Below are positions 34,720 through 44,578 of a DNA stretch of 64,000 nt, piece after piece. The notes under the pieces are model-generated. The model did not search any database. It worked only from the letters and a program-made list of their open reading frames with translations, and was not told the DNA's origin. A program made the position numbers and the translations under genes. This DNA is from Polyangiaceae bacterium (GTDB taxonomy: Bacteria; Myxococcota; Polyangia; Polyangiales; Polyangiaceae): NCBI GenBank assembly GCA_025936205.1, contig JAICTU010000002.1:4297-68296 (forward strand), written 5' to 3'. Each line of letters starts with the position of its first letter. Within the stretch, counting starts at the first letter, position 1.

Positions 34720-35700
34720 TCAATCCTGCACCAGCACCTTCGAGCCTTCGTGATCGAACCCGAACCGCACCTCGGTGAGCCCCTGATCGGCCATGGCCCT
34801 GCGCAAGCGCGCCCGGTCTTCCGCATAAAAGAGCAAGAAGCCGCCGCCGCCTGCGCCCACCAGCTTGCCGCCCAGCGCGCCGTTTTCCCGCGCCGCGTCG
34901 TACCAGCGGTTGATCGAGTCGTTGCTCATGCCCTGGGAGCGGCGCCGCTTGTGCTCCCAGTGCTGGTTCAAGATCTCCGCGTAGTCACGCAGGCGCCCGC
35001 CCTCCAGCGCGGCCTTGCTGGCCAGGCCGAGTTGCTTGGTGAAGTGCAGGTTTTCGAGCATGGAGCTGTCAGACTGCACGGTGCGCTTCGCCTGGTCCTC
35101 GAGCACCGAGCCCGCGCTGCGCGAGTAGCCGGTGAAGAACATCAGCAGGTTGTCTTCGAGATCGTGCAGCGTGTCGGGATGCATGCGCAGCGGAGTGACC
35201 GTCACGGAGCCGCTGCGGTCAAACTCCAGGCACATCACACCGCCGAACGCAGCGATGTACTGGTCCTGCTTGCCCACCGGCTCCTGCAGCAGCTCGATCT
35301 CGATATGACAGGCCTCTTCCGCCAGATCCTTGGTGGCGATGGGCTCGCGCTTCAGCGCGTACAGCGCGCGCAGTAACCCGACCGTGAACGTCCCCGACGA
35401 CCCCAGACCAGTTCCCGCGGGGATGTCGGCCATGCTGGCGATCTCGATGTTGGGCTGGATGTCGTGCAGGCGCAGCGCGGTGCGGAAGATCGGATGCTTG
35501 ATCTGCTCGATGGAATCCACCGTTTCCATGTGCGAGTACTTGATCATGTAGCTCGGCACGAAAGCCCGGTGGATGGTGATATAGATGTACTGGCGGATCG
35601 CCGCCGAGATCACGAAGCCGCCGAAGCGCTGGTAATAAGACGGGAGATCGGTGCCACCCCCGCCCAGGGAGATTCGCAACGGCGTGCGCGTGATGAGCAC
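34720..35700 (-). CDS. hddA: D-glycero-alpha-D-manno-heptose-7-phosphate kinase
   Basis: A 326-residue GHMP-superfamily kinase. The N-terminal motif TRTPLRISLGGGGTDLPSYY is characteristic of HddA and related sugar kinases. The ATP-binding loop is DIPAGTGLGSSGTFTVGLL, and the C-terminal motif is GGKLVGAGGGGFLLFYAE. It phosphorylates heptose 7-phosphate at C1 to give the alpha 1,7-bisphosphate of the GDP-heptose branch. It is the first gene of the heptose operon. GTG 35700 has GAGG 8 nt upstream. With HddC and the GmhB/GmhA fusion the whole GDP-D-glycero-alpha-D-manno-heptose route is encoded in four adjacent genes. Confidence 0.93.
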   Translation of the reverse strand: MLITRTPLRISLGGGGTDLPSYYQRFGGFVISAAIRQYIYITIHRAFVPSYMIKYSHMETVDSIEQIKHPIFRTALRLHDIQPNIEIASMADIPAGTGLGSSGTFTVGLLRALYALKREPIATKDLAEEACHIEIELLQEPVGKQDQYIAAFGGVMCLEFDRSGSVTVTPLRMHPDTLHDLEDNLLMFFTGYSRSAGSVLEDQAKRTVQSDSSMLENLHFTKQLGLASKAALEGGRLRDYAEILNQHWEHKRRRSQGMSNDSINRWYDAARENGALGGKLVGAGGGGFLLFYAEDRARLRRAMADQGLTEVRFGFDHEGSKVLVQD

Positions 35701-35851
35701 TAGGTCGCCTCGAAGACGAAAGGGCCAGCCATTTGGATGGGCTGATCTTTTAGTGTGTCCTCTTGCCTCGGTCTAGTTCGGTGCCCTATCAGCCTCGGAG
35801 GGGGTGAGCGGTCACTGGGCCAATTGGAGCTGGCAGTGTTGGCGAACCCCG

Positions 35852-36457
35852 TTACGGAGCCATCCCCCGCAGGCAGTAGATCTTTTCGCGACCGCCCGGG
35901 ATCAGCGCGCTGTGCTCGATCGCGCCCGGGTAGTGCTGGGCAAAGAAGGCGTCGAGGCTGGCCTCGTCGAAGCGGTGCTGGGCGTGGCCGCTGCCGGGAT
36001 CGGCGCTGCGCTGCGCGAGCCAGCGGATCAGCGGGTTGGGGGAGCTCGAGAGATTGCGCACCGGCTCCGCGACGATCAGCGTGTGGCGCGCGGAAGCCAG
36101 CAGGCGCCCGACGATCGCCGGGTGGTCGGGCATGAACTGGTACAGGCTGGCGTGCAGGAGCACGATGTCGGCGGCAGGCACCGGGTCCTTGCGCAGGTCG
36201 AAGCGCTCCATCGCGATGCCGCGCGCCCGAGCGTGGGCGATGAAGCCGTCGTTGTACTCGCCCGCGCGGTAACGGACGCCGCGCGCCTTCAAGTGGTGCT
36301 GGTACAGGTAGGCGTCACCGGCGCAGGCCTCGAACACATCGGCGCCGTCGGGGATCAGTTCCGAGAGAGCCTGGTAGCGCGCCGCGTAGCCGCCGCCGTA
36401 AATCAGGCGCATCAGCAGCTGATAAATGGCGGGATGCGAGTAGATCAGGCTGCTCAT
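35852..36457 (-). CDS. Class I SAM-dependent methyltransferase
   Basis: A 201-residue protein with a Rossmann-type methyltransferase core: VFEACAGDAYLYQHHLK is motif I (E-x-x-x-G-x-A/G), EYNDGFIAHARARG motif II, and DIVLLHASLYQFMPDH motif IV/post-I. The C-terminal part (GGREKIYCLRG) lacks a metal or chelating motif, so a small-molecule or lipid-linked-sugar substrate is plausible. The start at 36457 makes an ATGA overlap with the upstream glycosyltransferase stop, so the two probably act in sequence. An extension to GTG 36469 is possible but not needed. Confidence 0.77.
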   Translation of the reverse strand: MSSLIYSHPAIYQLLMRLIYGGGYAARYQALSELIPDGADVFEACAGDAYLYQHHLKARGVRYRAGEYNDGFIAHARARGIAMERFDLRKDPVPAADIVLLHASLYQFMPDHPAIVGRLLASARHTLIVAEPVRNLSSSPNPLIRWLAQRSADPGSGHAQHRFDEASLDAFFAQHYPGAIEHSALIPGGREKIYCLRGMAP

Positions 36458-37455
36458 CGCGGGCCCCACTTGTCGACCGACACTGGCGCCTGGGGCGCAG
36501 GCACGCCGGGATGGACGATGCGCTCGCCCACCACGTACTGCGGACCTTGATTTACGTTGAGGTGCGTGCGGCCCACGTACTCGCCGAGCACACCGAGCGT
36601 CATCAGCTGAAAACCGCCCAGCACCAGGATGCTGACGATCAGCGACGCCCAGCCGATGGCCGTGGCGCCGAGCGTCGGGTCGTTCAGGCGCCAGACCAGG
36701 AAGCCCAGCGCGAGCAGCAGGCCCACGCTGGCGATGAACAGCCCTGCGAAGGTGGCGATACGCAGCGGCACCACCGAGAAGTTGGTCGCCAGGCGCGCCC
36801 AGACGGCCACAGACTTCCAGAACGTATAGTTGCTGCGGCCGCGCAGGCGCGGGTGGTGTTGCACCACGATCTCGGCGATGCTGGCGGTGGTCCGGAACAG
36901 CAGGCCGTCCACGTAAGGATATGGGCCACGATACTGGATCAGCGTGGACACCACGTCTGCCGCCACGATCTTGTACGGGGAAATGTTGATCTCCGGCGGC
37001 TTGTGCAGGACGATCTCCGCGACCTTGCCGTTGAACCAGCTGCCCAGGTTCTTCCAGCCCTTCTGGTGGGTGCGGCGGTATCTGGCGTAGACGACGTCGT
37101 AGCCTTCGCGCAGCTTGGCGAGCAGCGCCGGCATGTCCGCCGGGTCGTGCTGCAGGTCATCGTCCATGATCACGATGGCCTCACCGCGCGCGGCGTTCAT
37201 GCCCGCCATGATGGCGTTGTCCTGACCAAAGTTCTTGCGCAGCCGGACGCCGATGACCGCCGGGTCTCGCGCCACGACCTCCTGAATGGCTTCCCAGGAA
37301 CGGTCGGGGCTGAAGTCATAGACCAGCACCAGCTCGTAGCGCAGCGCATGCTCCTGGCACGCGCTCGCGACACGCTCCGCCAGCTCGGCCACGCAATCTT
37401 GGCTGCCGTAGACCGGGACCACGACGGAAAGCGTGGGGCGATTCGTTTCGGACAT
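36454..37455 (-). CDS. Polyprenyl-phosphate glycosyltransferase (GT2, DPM1/ArnC-like)
   Basis: A 333-residue inner-membrane glycosyltransferase. The catalytic GT-A domain (about 1-225) has SVVVPVYGSQDCVAELAERV, LRKNFGQDNAIMAGMNAARG and the D-x-D type motif VIMDDDLQHDP. Two membrane helices follow (IATFAGLFIASVGLLLALGF and ATAIGWASLIVSILVLGGFQ), then a short cytoplasmic tail with LGEYVGRTHLNVN. This is the architecture of enzymes that make polyprenyl-phosphate sugars, the donors of GT39-like transferases such as the one at 28.1-29.9 kb. The start MSETNRP at 37455 fits the family; an extension to GTG 37482 is possible. Divergent from the VOC gene. Confidence 0.92.
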   Translation of the reverse strand: MSETNRPTLSVVVPVYGSQDCVAELAERVASACQEHALRYELVLVYDFSPDRSWEAIQEVVARDPAVIGVRLRKNFGQDNAIMAGMNAARGEAIVIMDDDLQHDPADMPALLAKLREGYDVVYARYRRTHQKGWKNLGSWFNGKVAEIVLHKPPEINISPYKIVAADVVSTLIQYRGPYPYVDGLLFRTTASIAEIVVQHHPRLRGRSNYTFWKSVAVWARLATNFSVVPLRIATFAGLFIASVGLLLALGFLVWRLNDPTLGATAIGWASLIVSILVLGGFQLMTLGVLGEYVGRTHLNVNQGPQYVVGERIVHPGVPAPQAPVSVDKWGPR

Positions 37456-37518
37456 GCCGCAGAAGCCCGCGGACGGTGGCACGGCCGACCCGGATCGTCA
37501 ATCGGATATACTGGCCCC

Positions 37519-37944
37519 ATGCTGGACCTGCTGGTGAACATCGACGTGGAGGATCTGGGGCGAGCCACCAAGTTTTACACGGAGGCCTTCGAGCTGCGCG
37601 TCGGGCGCCGGTTCGGCGAAGGCGCCATCGAACTGCTCGGTGCGCCGGTGCCGCTGTACTTGTTGGTCAAGGCCGAGGGCACGACGCCGTTTGCGGCCGC
37701 GCCAGCGGCTCGCATTTACCGGCGGCACTGGACCCCGGTGCATCTCGACTTCGTGGTTCAGGATCTCGAGCAGGCGCTGGTTCGTGCCCAGGCGGCGGGG
37801 GCGATCCGCGAAGGCCAGGTGGAGCAGCACGCCTGGGGCAAGCTGGCCTTGCTCGCGGATCCGTGGGGAAATGGCTTCTGTTTGCTGGAGCTGGTGGGGC
37901 GGGGCTATGACGAGATTGCCGAGGCGCGTAACACTTCTTCATGA
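37519..37944 (+). CDS. Glyoxalase/bleomycin-resistance (VOC) protein
   Basis: A 141-residue VOC-superfamily protein with the two beta-alpha-beta-beta-beta modules. The first starts NIDVEDLGRATKFYTEAFEL, a typical VOC opening; the second has VHLDFVVQDLEQALVRAQAA and ends DPWGNGFCLLELVG. The His in VHLDF and the Glu in LLELVG are the usual metal ligands. The reaction is not predictable: candidates are glyoxalase, dioxygenase-like or antibiotic binding. It is the first of two same-strand genes, 43 bp before the SDR, and divergent from the GT2 gene with only 63 bp for both promoters. Confidence 0.86.
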   Translation: MLDLLVNIDVEDLGRATKFYTEAFELRVGRRFGEGAIELLGAPVPLYLLVKAEGTTPFAAAPAARIYRRHWTPVHLDFVVQDLEQALVRAQAAGAIREGQVEQHAWGKLALLADPWGNGFCLLELVGRGYDEIAEARNTSS

Positions 37945-37987
37945 AAGAAATGGCAGCCCCTCATGCGCTCGAGCCCAGACTGGATGC

Positions 37988-38761
37988 ATGCAAGACATCC
38001 AGTACCGAGAGTTCAGCGATCGAGTGGTATGGGTCACCGGCAGCTCGCGCGGGATCGGCGCGGCCATCGCGCGCGCATTTGCGCGGCACGGAGCCCGGGT
38101 GGCGGTGCACGGGCGAGATGCCGAAGCCGCCAGGGCCGTCTGCCGGCAGATCGAGGAAGACGGCGGGCGCGCGTTCGCGGTGCTCGGTGAGCTGACGAGC
38201 TTCGCCGAGGTGGACGCGCTGCGCGGGCGTGTGGAGCGCGAGCTCGGCCCGATCGAGGTTGTGGTGGCCAACGCGGGCGGCGGGCACGCTCCGCCCGGTC
38301 CGATCGAGGAGCTGTCGGAAGCAGGCTGGCGCACGTCCATCGACGGCAATCTGACCTCCACGTTCCTGACGCTGAAGAGCGTGTTACCGGGCATGAAACA
38401 GCGGCGAGCGGGCAACATCATCACGGTCTCTTCCGCCGCCGGGCGGCGCCCCCATGCGCGCTCACCGATCGCGTATGCGGCCGCCAAGGCCGGGCTGTGT
38501 CGGTTCACGCAGGACGTCGCTCTGCAGGTCGGCGAGTTCGGGATCCGCGTCAACTGCATCGCGCCGGAGACCATCCTGACGGAGCGCAATCAACAGCGCA
38601 TCCCGGACGCGCAGCAGGCGATGCTGGTCGATGCGCATCCCATCCGGCGGCTGGGCACGCCCGACGACATCGCGGACGCCGCGCTGTTCCTCGCGTCCGG
38701 GGGCTCGGCGTGGATCACCGGTGTGGTGCTCGATGTCGCGGGCGGTGCCGTGATGGTGTAA
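37988..38761 (+). CDS. Short-chain dehydrogenase/reductase
   Basis: A 257-residue classical SDR. The NAD(P)-binding TGSSRGIGAAIARAF is at residues 17-31 and NAGG at 95-98. The catalytic tetrad is Asn121, Ser148/149 (TVSSAAGRR), Tyr163 and Lys167 (YAAAKAG). The C-terminal WITGVVLDVAGGAVMV is the family end. HGRDAEAARA after beta-2 has Arg where NADPH-specific SDRs hold a basic residue, so NADPH is likelier than NADH. It could be a 3-oxoacyl-ACP reductase-like enzyme or a sugar/steroid oxidoreductase; nothing close by decides it. A hairpin directly follows the stop. Confidence 0.92.
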   Translation: MQDIQYREFSDRVVWVTGSSRGIGAAIARAFARHGARVAVHGRDAEAARAVCRQIEEDGGRAFAVLGELTSFAEVDALRGRVERELGPIEVVVANAGGGHAPPGPIEELSEAGWRTSIDGNLTSTFLTLKSVLPGMKQRRAGNIITVSSAAGRRPHARSPIAYAAAKAGLCRFTQDVALQVGEFGIRVNCIAPETILTERNQQRIPDAQQAMLVDAHPIRRLGTPDDIADAALFLASGGSAWITGVVLDVAGGAVMV

Positions 38762-38780
38762 GCCGGACGGCGTGTCCGGC
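38762..38780 (+). terminator. Hairpin after the SDR gene
   Basis: GCCGGAC at 38762-38768 pairs with GTCCGGC at 38774-38780 around a 5-nt loop, immediately after the SDR stop and 24 bp before the end of the convergent heparinase-like gene. Confidence 0.5.
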
Positions 38781-38803
38781 GTGGCGCTGGACAGTGGCGC
38801 CGG

Positions 38804-41461
38804 TCATTCCAACGTGATTCGCTCGCTGGCGGCTCCGGACCCCAGATTTTGTACGGCGACGTGCAACGGGATGCCCTCGATATCGAGCTCCAGGGTCAGC
38901 TGGCCCACGCCGCTTTCCGTGAGGCCGAGCTGGGCGCCTTGCCCGGCGCGCGCGCCGAGCAAGAACAGCGACGCGAACACGGCGCGCAGCTGCGCACGTT
39001 GACTCAGCTCCACCACCGCCGCGGGCTGGAGCTGATCTTCCGCGGTGGAATACCAGCCTTGGCCCGGTACGCCGGCCACGTCGGGCTCACCGTAGTGCAG
39101 CTGCAGCTCCGCGGCCGTGTTGCTGGCGGCGTGTAACGAGAGCAGCGGCGTGCTGTCTGCTGCGCTGCGGGGCGCGATGATGTGCACGCCGCCGTCGCCT
39201 GCACCCGCCGGAACCAAGGCAGGCACGTCGGGAGCGAGGTGCCAGGTGAGCGAGAAGGCATGCGGCTCGCGGCTGGACAGGTCGTCGAGCACGAGCAACA
39301 CGTCGCGGCCGAGCAGCAGCAAGCCGCGACGGTGCGCCACGCCCGAGTACAGGCCGTGCAGCGCCGAGGCATAGAGCCAGGAGTCGCTGCCGTACACGCC
39401 GCGAGCCGTGAGCCCGAGCTGGACCTCCCCGGGCGGTGCGAGAGCAGGCTCGCTCGACGAGCGCGCGGCTGCTGCCAGCTTTTCGCAGCTGACCAGCGGC
39501 GCGTCGATGTACGGATTGGCGCGCTTGCGCAAGGCATCTCGCGCGCACTGGTTATCCCCGTCGACGTTCACGGTGTTGTGCGCGCTGGTGCTCTCGAAGT
39601 AGTGCCGGCCCTCGGCGGTATACGAGAACCAGCCCGAGTCGACGAGCAGCGGAATGCCGGGGCCGCCGGGCGTGCCCGGATCCGGACCGAACAGGTGCAC
39701 GGAGAGCGCGTCGGGATGGGAGTGGCGGTGAAAGGGCACGCCGGCGTTGAAGACGATGTGCGTCTGCTGCGTGAAATTGGGGGCAAACGCCGAGTGCAGG
39801 GTGACGAAGCCGGAGTTCTCGAACACCGTGAGCAGCTCCTCATCGCCGGGCGGAGCGCCCTCTACGCCGCCCGAGCGGTAGTAGCGCAGCTGCTCGGAGA
39901 AGGGCCGCTCCTGCCGCTCGTAGCCCTCGAATTCGGGCTCGGCATAGCCGGAGAAGCGCTGCGGCAGGCTCGATCCGATCATGGGGATCCAGCCGCTCGG
40001 CAAGCCGACGTGGATCGCGGCGCGTACCATGCCGTCGATCAGCCCGGGCACGTCGAGCGCCGTCGAGGGATTGAGCCGGTTGAGATCGGGCGAAGCGAGC
40101 TGGGGGTGCTCGGCGTCGAAGTCGAGGCGCTGCGCGGGGGGTACGGCGTCGGGATCACTGCCGTAGCGGGAATCGATGTCCTCGGTCAGATCGATGCCGG
40201 CTCGCGCCAGCCAGCTGGTGGCGTCGAGCAGCAGGTTCAGCTGGTAGTCGTGATAGAAGGGCGATTGCTCGATCTGCACGCCGTCGGGGAACACCGTGTC
40301 GACCAACAGATCGTTCAGGCGGTGGCGACCGAGGCGCAGCCAGGCGTCGGTCAGCTCGCGCGGCAGCCGCACTCGGTCGGTGCGCGCGAAGTCGTGCGCG
40401 AGCTGCAGGAGTGCGATGGATTCGCTGATGCCGTGATTGTTGCCGGGCTCATAGCCGCTCGGCAGCGCCAGGGCGTCGCCCGTCTGGCGGATGGCCGTGA
40501 GCCAGGCATTGCGGCTCTCGATGGAGAGGATGCCGCGGAACATCTGGTAAGCGTCCGCGAGCACCTGGGCGCGATACGCCGTGGCGTGCGGATCCCAGAG
40601 CGAGAGCCGCAGCTGGGTATAACTCCAGCGGCTCGGCCCCGCGCACTCGACCGGCGTGCTCCCCTCGGCGGCGGGGACGACGCGCCCGAGGCCATCGATG
40701 GTGGAGCCCGGGTCCCATTGCGCGAGCGACGGGGACCAGCTGCGATTCGGGTTGGGATAACCGCTGCCGGGCGCCTCGCAGGTCGGCAGCTGCTCCAGCG
40801 CGTAGGGCAGGTGACCCTCGCTCATGAAGCTGTCGAACACTGCCAGCCCGGCGTTGCGCGCATCGAGCCGCAGGCGCGCGAGCGCGGAGCGCGAGGCGCC
40901 GTGACCCGTGCGAGCCTCGAGCCGCTCGCGAAGCCGGTCGTCGGAGGCGTGCAGCGCCGTGAACAGCAGCTCGCCCGTCATGCGCAGGCCGAACAGGATG
41001 TACTGGTTGTAGACGGAGAGCTCATTGCCGAGGTAGGCGCGCCAGTCGGGCGCCTCGCACTCATGCTCGACCGCGCCCGGAGCGAACCCGAGGCAGCCCA
41101 CACTGCTGCCGTCGCGCAGCTGCTGCGGGTGAGGCTTCGTCGCCAGGCTCGGATCGCTGTCGGACATGCGCGGCAGCCGGTACACGCCCTCGATCATGTC
41201 CATCGCCGCGTCGACCCGGGCGATCTCCCCCGGCTCGCCGAAGTGCAAGAAGCCGTACACCGCGCGCGGTAGCTCGCACACGTCGGTCGAGGCCTCGATG
41301 CCGTAATCGCCCCCCACGTCGGGTACGCACGCGAGGCCTTCGGCGCAGGCGCTCTCCTCGCAGGACTCTCCCTCGCCCGACTGCGGCAGCAGGCGGATGG
41401 GAGTGCAGCCCGCCAGCAGCAGAGCGCACGCCAGTCCGAGGCGACGCAGGGGACTCGTCAC
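38804..41461 (-). CDS. Heparinase II/III-like polysaccharide lyase lipoprotein
   Basis: An exported lipoprotein of 885 residues. The lipobox ends at Cys19 (LLLAGCTPI), followed by a small Cys-rich spacer (CEESACAEGLACVP). The N-terminal two-thirds reads as an alpha-helical toroid (YEPGNNHGISESIALLQLAH, SPFYHDYQLNLLLDATSW), and the C-terminal part as the beta-sandwich of heparinase II/III and alginate lyase families: HRHSHPDALSVHLFG, DSGWFSYTAEGRHYFESTS, HNTVNVDG. The NNHG Asn/His, Tyr in FYHDY and His in HSHPDA are the candidate catalytic residues of the family. It should cleave a uronic-acid-containing polysaccharide at the cell surface; the substrate is unknown. The start is GTG 41461. Monocistronic or weakly linked to the ABC genes upstream. 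Confidence 0.8.
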   Translation of the reverse strand: MTSPLRRLGLACALLLAGCTPIRLLPQSGEGESCEESACAEGLACVPDVGGDYGIEASTDVCELPRAVYGFLHFGEPGEIARVDAAMDMIEGVYRLPRMSDSDPSLATKPHPQQLRDGSSVGCLGFAPGAVEHECEAPDWRAYLGNELSVYNQYILFGLRMTGELLFTALHASDDRLRERLEARTGHGASRSALARLRLDARNAGLAVFDSFMSEGHLPYALEQLPTCEAPGSGYPNPNRSWSPSLAQWDPGSTIDGLGRVVPAAEGSTPVECAGPSRWSYTQLRLSLWDPHATAYRAQVLADAYQMFRGILSIESRNAWLTAIRQTGDALALPSGYEPGNNHGISESIALLQLAHDFARTDRVRLPRELTDAWLRLGRHRLNDLLVDTVFPDGVQIEQSPFYHDYQLNLLLDATSWLARAGIDLTEDIDSRYGSDPDAVPPAQRLDFDAEHPQLASPDLNRLNPSTALDVPGLIDGMVRAAIHVGLPSGWIPMIGSSLPQRFSGYAEPEFEGYERQERPFSEQLRYYRSGGVEGAPPGDEELLTVFENSGFVTLHSAFAPNFTQQTHIVFNAGVPFHRHSHPDALSVHLFGPDPGTPGGPGIPLLVDSGWFSYTAEGRHYFESTSAHNTVNVDGDNQCARDALRKRANPYIDAPLVSCEKLAAAARSSSEPALAPPGEVQLGLTARGVYGSDSWLYASALHGLYSGVAHRRGLLLLGRDVLLVLDDLSSREPHAFSLTWHLAPDVPALVPAGAGDGGVHIIAPRSAADSTPLLSLHAASNTAAELQLHYGEPDVAGVPGQGWYSTAEDQLQPAAVVELSQRAQLRAVFASLFLLGARAGQGAQLGLTESGVGQLTLELDIEGIPLHVAVQNLGSGAASERITLE

Positions 41462-41506
41462 GAAGACGGAGCGTACCTCCGTCGGCGCTGTCAGAAACGT
41501 GAAATG

Positions 41507-42285
41507 TCAGCGCTTCAGGCGGTAACCCGTCTTGAAGGTCCAGAACACCAGCGCGAGACAGATGGCGAGGAAGCCGCAGGTCATCCCCAGGCTGAGACCG
41601 ACACCCACATCGGAGGTCTCGTAGAAGCTCCAGCGAAAGCCGCTGATCAGGTACACGACGGGGTTGAAGAGCGTGGCGGTGCGCCAGGCGGGCGGCAACA
41701 TGTCGATGGAGTAAAATGCCCCACCGAGAAACGTGAGCGGCGTGACGACCAGCGTCGGAATGAACTGCAACTGCTCGAAGCCATTCGCCCAGATGCCGAT
41801 GATGAAGCCGAACAGACTGAAAGTGACGGCGGTGAGCACGAGGAAGGCGAGCATCCAGAACGGGTGCAAGATCTGCACGGGCACGAACAACGCGGCAGTG
41901 CCCAGGATGATCCCCCCGAGCAACACCGACTTGGTCGCCGCGGCGCCCACGTAACCGAGCGTGATCTCGAACTGCGAGACGGGGGCCGACAGGATCTCGT
42001 AGATGGTGCCGGTGAACTTCGGGAAATAGATGCCGAACGAGGCGTTGGAGATGCTCTGCGTGAACAGCGAGAGCATGATCAAGCCCGGCACGATGAATGA
42101 GCCGTAGCTGACCCCGTCGACGTGCCCCATGTGCGAGCCGATGGCCGAGCCGAAGACCACGAAATACAGGGAGGTGGAGATCACCGGCGCGGCCACGCTT
42201 TGCCACAGCGTGCGCAGCGCGCGCGCCATCTCGAAGCGATAGATGGCGCGTACGCCGTGATGGTTGAAGCCGAGGGCTGCTGAAC

Positions 42286-42289
<4 letters not shown>
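41507..42289 (-). CDS. ABC-2 type exporter permease
   Basis: A 260-residue permease with six membrane helices of the ABC-2 (drug/polysaccharide exporter) type. The N-terminal amphipathic segment ([20 protein letters not shown]) precedes helix 1. The family signature is around [20 protein letters not shown] and [20 protein letters not shown], and the C-terminal part has [23 protein letters not shown] 42289 overlaps the stop of the ATPase gene by 4 nt (GTGA). Together they form a simple exporter; the substrate could be a drug, lipid or glycan. The end of the gene is 45 bp from the heparinase-like gene. Confidence 0.93.
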
Positions 42290-43293
<1,004 letters not shown>

Positions 43294-43308
43294 GCGTTTT
43301 CGAGCCGG

Positions 43309-43839
43309 CTAGGCGTGGGATGAGGGCGGGGCGGTGGTGTCGTTCAGCGCGGGCAGCAGCGGGATATCCGTCGGACCCATCTCCACGCCGAGCCGCGTCA
43401 AGACGGCGTGCACCTGTCCGCGATGGTGAGTCTGGTGATTGAACATTTGCGTGACGAGGGCCAGCCGGGGCGCCGTCTGTGTAAAGCCGTAGAGCTGGCT
43501 CGTCCAGGTCAGGGGCTCCTCCAGCCACTCCGCCGTCACACCCCGGGCGAAATCCAGGATATCGCCGTCCAGCTCCTCGCGGGCCGCGCTCAGCTCCGCG
43601 AAATCCGCGTACAACTCTTGCCCCAGCCTGCCCAGCGGATGAGCCTTGCTCGTAAAACGGCGCATCCACGCGCGATCTCCCCAGAGCAAGTGATTCAAAG
43701 TGGAATGGATGGACTTGAAGAACAGCCCATGATCCCGCCGCCGCTCCTCGTCCTTCAGCGTGGCGCAGGCCGCGTACATGCGACGATTCATCCAGTGATT
43801 GTATTCGGCCATCAGAACGGGGTAGCTGCCCTGGAACAT
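43309..43839 (-). CDS. DinB/YfiT-fold protein
   Basis: A 176-residue four-helix-bundle protein of the DinB superfamily. The likely metal-binding His residues sit at the three usual places: FKSIHSTLNHLLWGDRAWMR (helix 2) and FNHQTHHRGQVHAVLTRLG (helix 4, H-x-x-x-H). The start MFQGSYPVLMAEYNHW at 43839 is a typical opening of the family; upstream extension is low-quality sequence. DinB-fold proteins include thiol transferases and many uncharacterised damage- or stress-induced members. The 15-bp gap to the ABC ATPase suggests co-transcription, but no functional link is obvious. Confidence 0.83.
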   Translation of the reverse strand: MFQGSYPVLMAEYNHWMNRRMYAACATLKDEERRRDHGLFFKSIHSTLNHLLWGDRAWMRRFTSKAHPLGRLGQELYADFAELSAAREELDGDILDFARGVTAEWLEEPLTWTSQLYGFTQTAPRLALVTQMFNHQTHHRGQVHAVLTRLGVEMGPTDIPLLPALNDTTAPPSSHA

Positions 43840-44578
43840 GCGCGCCAGTGTGCCCGAGGACGCTGGGTAGGGCCAGCCGGCAACGCTGGCGCGGAAGCAG
43901 AGCGCAGGCATGGAGCCCGGCGCGGCCGCAGGCAAGCCCCCGAACGGAGCCGGGATGCGCGATGTGTTCGCGCGCAATGTGGGTCGGCGCGGGGGCGTCA
44001 GAAGAAGGGCTCGGAACCGAACGACGTTCAGAGACGCCAGGATGAGCCCGCTGAGAAGTGGGGCCGCCGGGGGTGCCGCTACCCCTGACGATGCTCGTCC
44101 CCAGCAGCTCGAGAACGGCGATTTCCCTTGACGGCTTTTTGTGAACTCGGCGCTGGCAAGCGCTGAGCCCCACAATTCAACGCGAACGGCGCCTCGAACG
44201 CGTCGATCCCCTCCCGTGCGGGTATGAGCACGGGGACGGGCGCCTGGAGCTGGCGCACCGGGAAGGGGGCCTTTCGCGGCGACGCGCTGAGATTCCCATG
44301 GAAACCTCAACTGCGAGTCGATGCACCTGACGCCGATGCCTCGTTGCGCGCGCAATTCGCGGAGGTCCCGCAGGACCTGTCCAGGCCCGCACCGGGGTCT
44401 TGCATCATCCTGCTAGGGCTAGGAATGGGCGGCTTCGGCGAGTATGTGGAGCGGCTGATTGGATACAAGCCACGCTCGAGCATGCGAGCCCCGCGCGCGC
44501 AGTGGGCGGTCCTGGCGTCGCTCGATGCCTTGTCGCGCCGAGCCCACTCGCACACTGTGTCGCTAGCAGAGCGCGCGG
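43840..44578. other. 739-bp stretch without a confident gene
   Basis: This lies between the start of the DinB-like gene and the end of the cytochrome lipoprotein gene, both on the minus strand. It probably holds the DinB/ABC promoter. A plus-strand frame from ATG 44224 to 44640 (138 codons, with CIILLGLGMGGFGEYVERLI) has moderate GC at third positions but overlaps the cytochrome gene by 62 bp and has no recognisable motif or good ribosome site. I leave it as unproven. Confidence 0.4.
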
